From CBFGWV01 sp965652545 (GTDB taxonomy: Bacteria; Pseudomonadota; Gammaproteobacteria; Competibacterales; Competibacteraceae): a stretch of 6,012 bases of DNA. A program made the translations under genes and the position numbers. The stretch is from NCBI GenBank assembly GCA_965652545.1, contig CBFGWV010000293.1, positions 1 to 6,012 of the forward strand, read 5' to 3'. How positions within the stretch are numbered: the first letter of the stretch is position 1; every line of letters starts with the position of its first letter. Below the pieces are notes generated by a model. That model made no database searches and was not told the DNA's origin. It saw only the letters and a program-made list of their open reading frames with translations. This document shows positions 1 through 5,090 of this stretch, piece after piece.

Positions 1-55
1 TTGGTGGTTGGTGGTTGGTGGTTGGTGGTTGGTGGTTGGTGGTTGGTGGTTGGTG
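1..55. repeat. Tandem heptamer repeat (TTGGTGG)n
   Basis: Seven exact copies of TTGGTGG run from base 1 to 49, followed by a partial copy (TTGGTG) to base 55. The array reaches the left edge, so its true length is unknown. Each unit carries two GG pairs, so the plus strand could fold into a two-tier G-quadruplex; this is inference. A 7-bp unit is not a multiple of three, so copy-number change would shift any reading frame, but no real gene is seen across it. Such arrays are typically variable in copy number through slippage. Confidence 0.95.
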
Positions 56-71
56 CTGTTGGGTTGGAGCT

Positions 72-99
72 GGGGACGGGGCGGTGAGGCGGGCTGGGG
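72..99 (+). other. Possible G-quadruplex tract
   Basis: The plus strand has four G runs at 72-75, 78-81, 91-93 and 96-99. Two loops are 2 nt; the central loop is 9 nt and itself contains GG pairs. This approaches the canonical G3+N1-7 pattern but exceeds its loop limit once. It lies just beyond the heptamer array, inside a strongly G-biased stretch of about 110 bases. Folding is a prediction only. Confidence 0.4.
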
Positions 100-114
100 T
101 GGTGGCCGGTATCC

Positions 115-228
115 GCCCTTCGGGCCGGGCGGGCCCTGTTCAGACGCGCTGTGAATACATCCCTGTACGCTCGACGGCAGCATCCATGCTGCCGACGGTC
201 TGAACAGGGCCCACCCGGCCCGAAGGGC
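115..228. repeat. 114-bp element with 31-bp inverted repeats and inner palindrome
   Basis: Bases 115-145 and 198-228 are inverted repeats of 31 bp with a single mismatch. They enclose a 52-bp core. The core contains a second perfect palindrome with 9-bp arms, CGGCAGCAT at 175-183 and ATGCTGCCG at 186-194. The whole unit could extrude as a long cruciform or be transcribed as a nested hairpin. The core phrase (ACATCCCTGTACGCTCG) resembles, from memory and unverified, dispersed intergenic repeats of gammaproteobacteria. No coding sequence and no obvious flanking target-site duplication were seen. It is best described as a small non-autonomous palindromic or MITE-like repeat. Confidence 0.85.
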
Positions 229-345
229 TCGCCTTGGTGGCCGTTCTTTTGGGGGCGACGAGGTTCCCGGGTTGCGCTCTCGGGACGTTCTCGGGGGGCA
301 TTCCGGGAGGGCTGACTCTGGATGTGGAACCATCTACTGGCACCC

Positions 346-370
346 GTAGGAGCGCACCCCTGTGCGCGAT
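346..370 (+). repeat. REP hairpin, type A
   Basis: This 25-nt palindromic unit has head GTAGGAGC, stem arm GCAC, loop CCCT, arm GTGC and tail GCGAT. The GC at the end of the head pairs with the GC of the tail, giving a 6-bp stem. A GTAG 5' end followed by an imperfect palindrome is the hallmark of REP sequences mobilised by RAYT (TnpA-REP) transposases. It is identical to the copy at 506-530, and the identity extends upstream through GGCACCC. No RAYT gene lies in this window. Confidence 0.8.
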
Positions 371-418
371 CCGCCTGGGATGGTGCCTGACCTGCGGGTT
401 TCGGTGCCATTTGCGGCA

Positions 419-443
419 ATCGCCCTGAGGGCAGGGCTCCTAC
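419..443 (-). repeat. REP hairpin, type B, inverted
   Basis: Read on the minus strand this has the same 25-nt plan as the neighbouring REP: head GTAGGAGC, loop CCCT, tail GCGAT. The variable stem arms are CCTG and CAGG instead of GCAC and GTGC. It faces the type A unit at 346-370, so the pair (346-443) resembles a REPIN, two REPs in inverted orientation about 50 bp apart. A near-identical copy with matching flanks lies at 3586-3629. Confidence 0.8.
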
Positions 444-505
444 GGTTGCCAGGGTTCGGGGACAACGCAGCCCAGTATCGGCACCACATTCCAAATCCGG
501 CACCC

Positions 506-530
506 GTAGGAGCGCACCCCTGTGCGCGAT
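506..530 (+). repeat. REP hairpin, type A, second copy
   Basis: This is an exact 25-nt duplicate of the unit at 346-370, with GGCACCC shared immediately upstream. It is in the same orientation and is separated from it by the inverted type B unit. The three units form a + - + cluster over 185 bp in the gene-free stretch downstream of the LysR gene. Confidence 0.8.
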
Positions 531-611
531 CACCCCTCGGTTGGCGCCAATCCCGATGGCCGCCGTGTCCCACCGAACCGCCTGTATCCGCCACCCCTCG
601 CGGTCGGCACC

Positions 612-630
612 CGCAGGCGGCCACCCTGCG
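612..630 (-). terminator. Hairpin just after the LysR stop
   Basis: CGCAGG (612-617) and CCTGCG (625-630) form a perfect 6-bp GC-rich stem with a 7-nt loop. It lies 4 bases beyond the stop codon of the minus-strand LysR gene. No U tract follows on the minus strand, so it does not meet the classical intrinsic terminator pattern. It could instead stabilise the mRNA 3' end, or be chance in GC-rich DNA. Confidence 0.25.
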
Positions 631-634
631 ATGG

Positions 635-1525
635 TCAGGCCCGGCCGCAAACCCGCCGCAACCACTCGACCACGTCCATGGCGATGGGCCGCACACGTTT
701 GCGTCGCGGCAGGACGATCCAATACGCGGTGCCGATATCGACTTGCAGGCTGCCCAGCGGGCGGCAGAGGCGTCTTTCGGCAAGGTCGTCGGCGACGAGG
801 CGGTGTCGGGCCAATGCCACGCCCTGGCTCTGCGCCGCGGCGCGCAGGACGAGGTCGGAGGAGGCGAGGCGGGCGCCGGGGCGGGTGTCGAGGCGGTCGG
901 GGCCGTGGGCTTGTTTCCAGATGGCCCAGGTGCTTTGCGGGTCGCGGTCGTGCAGCAGACGCAGGCCGATGAGGCCGGCGGGATGGTCGGGGCGTCCGGC
1001 GCGCTCCCATAGCTGCGGGCTCATGACGGGGTATAGGGCGTCATTCATCAGCGGTTCGCATCGGGCGTCAGGCCAGGGGCCGCGGCCGATGCGTATGGCG
1101 AGGTCGGCGTCGCCGGTTTCGATGTCGTTCAGACGCTGGTCGACGACGATGGACAGCTCGATGTGGGGCAGGGTGCGTTCGAGTTCGGGCAGGCGGGGCA
1201 GTAGCCAGCGGGCGGCGAATGAGGGGGTGGTGGACAGGACGACGGAGATGTCGGAGCGGGCTTCGCGCACGCTGGTGATGACTTGTGCGATGTCGTTGAG
1301 GCCGGTGGTGACGGCTTGGCCCAGGGCCTCGCCTTGGGCGGTGAAGGCCAGTGCCCGGTGCGGGCCGGGGCGGATCAGTGCGATGCCAAGCCAGCGCTGG
1401 AGTTCGCTCAGGTGGTGGCTGACGGCGGAGTGCGCAATGCCCAGTTCGCGCGCCGCCGCGCGTACGCCGCCGTGGGTGTAGACCATGGCGAAGGCGCGCA
1501 AGGCGTTTAGGGGCAGGTCGTTCAT
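635..1525 (-). CDS. LysR-family transcriptional regulator (GcvA-like)
   Basis: The gene encodes a 296-residue DNA-binding regulator, the normal LysR length. An N-terminal winged helix-turn-helix occupies roughly residues 4-65. It opens with the GcvA-type phrase LPLNALRAF, and the recognition helix region has AARELGIAHSAVSHHLSELQ (about 24-43). The effector-binding domain covers about 90-290 and contains WLLPRLPELERTLPHIELS and GDADLAIRIGRGPWPD, both typical of the GcvA/AmpR-like subgroup. The frame stays open upstream to a TTG at 1666, but that extension has no LysR similarity and runs into the divergent gene, so the ATG at 1525 is chosen even though no clear Shine-Dalgarno precedes it. It is divergent from the glutathione transferase gene, so it probably controls that gene and itself. 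The inducer is unknown; GcvA-like describes sequence class, not proven control of glycine cleavage. Confidence 0.93.
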   Translation of the reverse strand: MNDLPLNALRAFAMVYTHGGVRAAARELGIAHSAVSHHLSELQRWLGIALIRPGPHRALAFTAQGEALGQAVTTGLNDIAQVITSVREARSDISVVLSTTPSFAARWLLPRLPELERTLPHIELSIVVDQRLNDIETGDADLAIRIGRGPWPDARCEPLMNDALYPVMSPQLWERAGRPDHPAGLIGLRLLHDRDPQSTWAIWKQAHGPDRLDTRPGARLASSDLVLRAAAQSQGVALARHRLVADDLAERRLCRPLGSLQVDIGTAYWIVLPRRKRVRPIAMDVVEWLRRVCGRA

Positions 1526-1613
1526 GGTCTGAAAAATAGTCCAAAACCCGTCGCAATTGGAACGCAAGCCCGAGCCAGTATGCAGACTGTGCTTCGATAT
1601 CGTGGGGTTTTGG
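1526..1613. promoter_or_regulatory. Divergent intergenic control region
   Basis: These 88 bases separate the starts of the LysR gene and the glutathione transferase gene, so both promoters and a LysR operator must lie here or in the gene edges. On the plus strand, TTGGAA (1557-1562) and TATGCA (1579-1584) are spaced 16 bp apart and could be weak -35 and -10 elements. On the minus strand an AT-rich patch (bases 1532-1546) could supply the LysR -10. A perfect 8-bp palindrome, CGATATCG, lies at 1595-1602. No single T-N11-A box stands out clearly enough to call. Confidence 0.45.
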
Positions 1614-2534
1614 ATGGGTATGGTGATCGACGGGCGCTGGTCGGATACGGATTCGGTCATGGTCAATGGTCGTTTCGTGCGACCGCAGAGCGTCTACGCC
1701 GGCGTGATCGGGCAGGATGTGGTGGCGGCGATTGCCGCGGAACCGGGGCGGTTTCATCTGGTGGCGTCGTTGAGTTGCCCGTGGTCGCACCGCACTTTGG
1801 TGCTGCGGGCGGTCAAGGGCTTGGCGGCGGCGGTGCCTGTGCACATCGTCGGCGGTCCGCGGGTGGAGGGTTATGCGGTAAACGGCGGTGCGCTATGGAC
1901 GGTGCCCGGCAGTAAGACGCGTATCCGGCATCTGCATCAGTTGTACACGCTGTCCGATGCGTCCTACACGGGGCTGTCGACGGTGCCGGTGCTGTGGGAC
2001 AGCCGGCGGTTGTGCATCGTCAGCAACGAGTCGGCGCGCATCGTCCGCGCGTTCGATGCCGCCGGCAGTGGCCCGGGGTTGTATCCGGCACCCTTGCAGG
2101 CGGCGATCGATGCGCTCAACGACCGGTTGCAGCGGCATTTGTCCAATGCGGTCTACCGCGCGGGCTTTGCCGAGACGCAACAGGCCTATGACGAGGCGGT
2201 GGGTGAGGTGTTCGACACCTTGGATTGGCTGGAGGCCCGGCTCGCCGACCGGCGTTATCTGTTTGGCGATGAGATCACCGAAACCGATTGGCGTCTGTTC
2301 CCCACGCTGGTGCGCTTCGACGCGGTGTATCACGGGCATTTCAAATGCAGCCGCCGGCGGCTGGTTGATTACCCGCGATTGTGGGCGTATGCGCGTGATC
2401 TGTACGCCAGGCCGGGCGTGGCGCAGACAGTGGATGTCGAGGCGATACGGGTGGGCTATTACCTCAATGACCGCGGCATAAACCCCCACGGTATCGTCGC
2501 CGTGGCGCCGGCGGTCGACTGGGGGCGGGCCTGA
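1614..2534 (+). CDS. yqjG: Xi-class glutathione transferase (glutathionyl-hydroquinone reductase)
   Basis: The family is cytoplasmic and reduces glutathionyl-hydroquinones with glutathione, using a catalytic cysteine. This 306-residue protein has the thioredoxin-like N-terminal domain with active site SCPWSHR (Cys55), then TVPVLWD and IVSNES (about 123-140), then an all-helical domain with YLFGDEITETDWRLFPTLVR. It ends with the family's GINPHGI tail. Tyr181 (VYRAGF) and Tyr282 (GYYLNDRGINP) match conserved active-site tyrosines of E. coli YqjG, recalled from memory. The start was chosen because MGMVIDGRWSDT aligns with the E. coli start MGQLIDGVWHDT; GGGG lies just upstream. Two other starts, TTG 1557 and ATG 1620, are in frame. 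One oddity is that the usual GW-F glutathione-site motif reads GYAV (86-89), and the E. coli segment after it is shortened. A divergent LysR gene probably regulates it. Confidence 0.92.
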   Translation: MGMVIDGRWSDTDSVMVNGRFVRPQSVYAGVIGQDVVAAIAAEPGRFHLVASLSCPWSHRTLVLRAVKGLAAAVPVHIVGGPRVEGYAVNGGALWTVPGSKTRIRHLHQLYTLSDASYTGLSTVPVLWDSRRLCIVSNESARIVRAFDAAGSGPGLYPAPLQAAIDALNDRLQRHLSNAVYRAGFAETQQAYDEAVGEVFDTLDWLEARLADRRYLFGDEITETDWRLFPTLVRFDAVYHGHFKCSRRRLVDYPRLWAYARDLYARPGVAQTVDVEAIRVGYYLNDRGINPHGIVAVAPAVDWGRA

Positions 2535-2635
2535 GGTCGCGACCGGACACATCGGGCGCGACGGCGGGTAAGGCACTACGTCGCCGCGGCGGGTATGCTC
2601 GCCGGCCTTGAGTGAAGGCATGAGCGGCGCGATCC
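2535..2635 (+). promoter_or_regulatory. Possible bestrophin promoter region
   Basis: This 101-bp gap starts with a perfect 10-bp palindrome, GGTCGCGACC (2535-2544), directly after the preceding stop codon. TATGCT at 2594-2599 matches the -10 consensus at four of six positions, but no good -35 is seen. GCCTT (2605-2609) and AAGGC (2615-2619) form a small hairpin in what would be the leader. The channel gene may have its own promoter here or be read through from the upstream transferase gene. Confidence 0.3.
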
Positions 2636-3547
2636 ATGATTGTACGTCCCCGTCCCGGTGTGTTCCGGCTCCTGGTCACGATGCGCGGGTCGATCGTCCC
2701 ACGCATTTTGCCGCAGATCGTCGTTGCGGCCGTGCTGGCGGCGCTGGTGGTCGGGTTGCACGATGCCTACCCGGGGCTGATGCCGGAGTACACGTCCGCG
2801 CCGTTTGCGGTGTTCGGTATTTCGCTGTCGATCTTCCTGGGCTTTCGCAACAACGCGGCCTATGACCGCTGGTGGGAGGCGCGCAAGCAGTGGGGCACGC
2901 TGGTGTACGAAGTGCGGAGCCTGGGTCGGGCCTCGGCCACATTCGTCGGGCCGGATTCGCCGGAGCGGCGACGATTGCTGCACTTGGCGGTGGTGTTCGC
3001 CCATTTGTTGCGCGGTGCCCTGCGTGGGCAGGATGTCACCGCCGAGGCTGTGCCCTGGGCGGAGTCGCGAGCGTTGGCGGATTTTCAGCGTCACCGCAAT
3101 CCGGCCGCGGCGGTGGTGCGGGCCATGGGGGCGGTGCTGTACGAACTGCGCCGGCGTGGCACGCTGGACCTCACCGGGGCTCGGGTGCTCGATGAGCGGC
3201 TGACGGCCGTCGCGGCGGTTCAGGCGGCCTGTGAGCGTATCTCCAATACGCCGCTGCCGTTTGCCTATGCGCTGCTGGTCCATCGCACGGCGTATTTGTA
3301 TTGTTTTCTGCTGCCGTTCGGGCTGGTCAGCACGCTGGGGTGGCTGACACCGCTGTTCGCGGCGATCGTGGCCTACACCTTCTTTGGGCTGGATGCGCTG
3401 AGCGAGGAGTTGGAAGAGCCGTTCGGCACCGCGGCCAACGACCTGGCCTTGAACGCCTTGTGCCGAACGATCGAGATCGACGTCGCCGAAGCCTTGGGCG
3501 ATACGCCGCCGCAGCCGTTGCTGCCGGTGGGGTTTGTACTTGATTAG
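2636..3547 (+). CDS. yneE: Bestrophin-family ion channel (YneE type)
   Basis: This encodes a 303-residue inner-membrane protein of the bestrophin family (UPF0187). Family members form homopentameric channels; the Klebsiella pneumoniae protein was crystallised and conducts cations such as Na+, whereas animal bestrophins conduct chloride. The start MIVRPRPGVFRLL parallels E. coli YneE (MIVRPQQHW), which fixes the ATG even though the ribosome site is weak. Membrane segments are visible at about 22-41, 56-70, 222-240 and 242-262. The signature IFLGFRNNAAYDRWWEARKQWG covers 66-87 when read in two parts, IFLGFRNNAA and YDRWWEARKQWG. Residues Ile62, Ile66 and Phe70 coincide in number with the hydrophobic neck of the Klebsiella channel. 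EELEEPFGTAANDLALNALC (near 260-280) is the conserved acidic C-terminal part. Length is normal. The physiological role in bacteria is unclear, and no neighbour clarifies it. Confidence 0.94.
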   Translation: MIVRPRPGVFRLLVTMRGSIVPRILPQIVVAAVLAALVVGLHDAYPGLMPEYTSAPFAVFGISLSIFLGFRNNAAYDRWWEARKQWGTLVYEVRSLGRASATFVGPDSPERRRLLHLAVVFAHLLRGALRGQDVTAEAVPWAESRALADFQRHRNPAAAVVRAMGAVLYELRRRGTLDLTGARVLDERLTAVAAVQAACERISNTPLPFAYALLVHRTAYLYCFLLPFGLVSTLGWLTPLFAAIVAYTFFGLDALSEELEEPFGTAANDLALNALCRTIEIDVAEALGDTPPQPLLPVGFVLD

Positions 3548-3589
3548 CGGTCTGCCGCCCAACCCGACGGTTCAATGGCATATCGGGCA

Positions 3590-3614
3590 ATCGCCCTGAG
3601 GGCAGGGCTCCTAC
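3590..3614 (-). repeat. REP hairpin, type B, at convergent gene ends
   Basis: This is a type B REP on the minus strand, identical over 25 nt to the unit at 419-443. Similarity extends through the flanks: 3586-3629 matches 415-459 with one substitution and one single-base indel before it decays. It sits 42 bp past the bestrophin stop and 28 bp past the TPR-gene stop on the other strand. This is the usual REP position between convergent genes, where the stem can protect mRNA 3' ends or damp read-through. No separate U-tailed terminator is visible in 3548-3642. Confidence 0.8.
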
Positions 3615-3642
3615 AGTTGCCGGGTTCGGCGGTCAGATGGTG

Positions 3643-4287
3643 TCAGCCGGCTGCGTCCACTTTGCGCAGCAACTCGTCGATCTCACCGCGCCGCCCCTGG
3701 TCGGCGAGTTCGCGTCCGGGTCTCGGGGCTGCGGACCGGGCGCGGGCCAGGGCCGCTTTGGCTTCGTCATAGCGCCCCTCGCGGTAGAGGAAATCGGCCC
3801 AGAAGTAATTACTGTCGATACCGTCGGGGTTGATCGCCAGCGCCGCTTTGAGCAGGCGTTCCGCCTCCTCGGCGTCGCCGAAACTCACCGGCCAGCCCGG
3901 CACCTGGGCGTACAGTGCGCCAAGGCTGGCGTAGGCTGAGCCGTCCAGGGCGGTGGGGTCCACGGCCAGCGCCTGCTCCAGGCTGGCGCGGGCGAGCTTG
4001 ACCCGCTTGAGTGCGCCCAGCCCGCCTTCGGCACCGGCCCATGTGCTCAGCACGATGCCCTCCCATATCAACGCGTCGGCAGACTGCGGATGGGCCGCGC
4101 TCAGCGCATGGGCATCCTCGGCCAGGGCTTCCAGGGCCTCGGCGCGAGCGTCTTCGGGCAGGGTGTAGCGAATGGTCGCCCAGCGCGCTTGAATGGCCTG
4201 GATGTCGGCGGCGATATCTGCGGGTGGCGCCGCAAGGGCGGCGGCGGCACATACGGTCAGGGCAAGTAGGGCGAGCAGACGTTTCAT
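3643..4287 (-). CDS. Exported TPR protein
   Basis: This 214-residue protein has a Sec signal peptide: MKR, a hydrophobic stretch at 4-19, and a likely signal peptidase I site near A17-L18-A19. Cys13 lacks a proper lipobox, so a lipoprotein is unlikely. The mature part is alpha-helical, with TPR-like helices around 97-127 (LARASLEQALAVDP) and 139-186 (AEEAERLLKAALAINP, then FLYREGRYDEAKAALARA). The phrase LYAQVPGWPVSFGD between them resembles small periplasmic TPR proteins, and those related to the TatT component of TRAP transporters. It likely acts as a periplasmic protein-protein scaffold; the partner is unknown. The ATG overlaps the upstream dehydrogenase stop as ATGA, with GGAGGA (bases 4297-4302, minus strand) 9 nt upstream, so translation is coupled. 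It is the last gene of the operon in this window. Confidence 0.85.
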   Translation of the reverse strand: MKRLLALLALTVCAAAALAAPPADIAADIQAIQARWATIRYTLPEDARAEALEALAEDAHALSAAHPQSADALIWEGIVLSTWAGAEGGLGALKRVKLARASLEQALAVDPTALDGSAYASLGALYAQVPGWPVSFGDAEEAERLLKAALAINPDGIDSNYFWADFLYREGRYDEAKAALARARSAAPRPGRELADQGRRGEIDELLRKVDAAG

Positions 4288-5090
4288 CGGGCGGTCTCCT
4301 CCCGCGCAGGCGCGCGGGCACAGGTGGCAATGGTCGGCAGTCGACGGCGCAGCGCACGGTCGACCACGGTGGGCAGCAGCGTGTTCAGGCGTACGAGAAG
4401 GCGTTCGGGCCAGCCGAGCTGGCGGTCCCGCGGGGGGAGGGCCAGGGCGGTGACCAGTTGGCGGGCCACCGTTTCGGGGCTGTCGGTGGCGGTGCCCAGG
4501 CGTTCGTTCATGCGCATGGCCGCCGCGTCGTTAAAGCCTGTGCGGGTGGCGCGGGGTGCGATGTACACCACCTCGATCGCGGTGTCGGCCAGCTCGCGGC
4601 GCAGCGCCTGGGCAAAACCGCGCAAGGCCGCTTTGGTGGCCCCATAGACGCTGTAGCCGGGGTGGCCGATGGCCCCGAGCGTCGAGCCGATGATGACGAT
4701 ACGGGCGACCGTCCGCGACCTCAGCAAGGGAAGCAGTTCGGCGGTCAGTTGCAACTGGGCGGTGAGGTTGATGTCGACCAGGCGTGCGATGGTGGCCGCA
4801 TCGGTGTCCTCCAGCCAGCCGAAATGCCCCAGCCCGGCGGCGTTGACCACGGTGTCGACGCCCGCGACTCTGGCGGCGTTGCACACGGCGCGACGGCCGT
4901 CGTTGTCGGTGAGGTCGGCGACGATGGTGGTGACCTGCTCGGGGGCCGCGGCCGCCAGCGCCTCCAGCGCCGCTGTGTTGCGGCCCACGGCCACGATATG
5001 CCGCCCACCGGTGCCGAGCGCCCGCACCAGGGCCGAGCCGATGCCGCCGCTGGCGCCGGTGATCAGAACGGCCCCCTCAGGCGATGGCAT
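4284..5090 (-). CDS. Short-chain dehydrogenase/reductase
   Basis: This 268-residue classical SDR should use NAD(P)H to interconvert an alcohol and a carbonyl, in the cytoplasm or at the membrane face. Visible motifs are the Rossmann glycine motif TGASGGIG (11-18), NAAG (83-86), Asn108, catalytic Ser136 (IIGS), and the YxxxK pair Tyr149/Lys153 (YGATK), so all catalytic residues are present. An Arg in VGRN (35-38) after strand 2 is compatible with NADP preference, as inference. A C-terminal extension past about residue 225 includes WPERLLVRLNTLLP, a hydrophobic helix that could contact membrane or lipid. The start at 5090 is preferred over upstream codons because it sits just before the Rossmann fold and has GAGG (5097-5100) 6 nt upstream. 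It overlaps the end of the upstream oxidase gene by 14 nt. Substrate unknown; the ligase neighbour suggests an acyl derivative. Confidence 0.93.
   Translation of the reverse strand: MPSPEGAVLITGASGGIGSALVRALGTGGRHIVAVGRNTAALEALAAAAPEQVTTIVADLTDNDGRRAVCNAARVAGVDTVVNAAGLGHFGWLEDTDAATIARLVDINLTAQLQLTAELLPLLRSRTVARIVIIGSTLGAIGHPGYSVYGATKAALRGFAQALRRELADTAIEVVYIAPRATRTGFNDAAAMRMNERLGTATDSPETVARQLVTALALPPRDRQLGWPERLLVRLNTLLPTVVDRALRRRLPTIATCARAPAREETAR

Larger units (their letters stand above)
231..634. other. Gene-free stretch holding the REP cluster
   Basis: Apart from the three REP units, no credible gene is seen between the inverted-repeat element and the LysR stop codon. Open frames here on either strand lack recognisable protein features and run through the repeats. 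Bases 531-634 contain a 9-mer (CACCCCTCG) twice, near 531 and 592, and a GC-rich hairpin at 612-630. Nothing else structured stands out. Confidence 0.6.

Noticed and set aside
1..55. CRISPR array
   Set aside because: The repeat is a 7-bp head-to-tail tandem with no spacers.
15..203. Small open frame through the heptamer array and inverted-repeat element
   Set aside because: Its composition simply reflects the repeats (Gly/Trp/Val) and there is no ribosome site.
522..1481. Long plus-strand open frame opposite the LysR gene
   Set aside because: Arg/Ser-rich translation with no domain; it is the antisense shadow of a clear LysR protein in GC-rich DNA.
1557..1613. TTG start for the glutathione transferase
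   Set aside because: The ATG at 1614 aligns with the E. coli YqjG N-terminus (MG--IDG-W), so the extra 19 residues are unlikely.
1526..1666. N-terminal extension of LysR from a TTG at 1666
   Set aside because: The extra 47 residues have no LysR similarity and would overlap the divergent gene's start; the ATG at 1525 gives the family-typical N-terminus.
1068..1844. Minus-strand open frame spanning the LysR gene and the transferase start
   Set aside because: Extreme Arg/Pro/His content and no motif; it is a second frame of real genes.
2576..3562. 328-codon minus-strand frame opposite the bestrophin gene
   Set aside because: Gln/Arg-rich translation, while the opposite strand has an unmistakable bestrophin.
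4240..4287. Lipobox in the TPR protein
   Set aside because: The sequence before Cys13 is L-T-V, with a bulky residue at -1; a signal peptidase I site follows and fits better.
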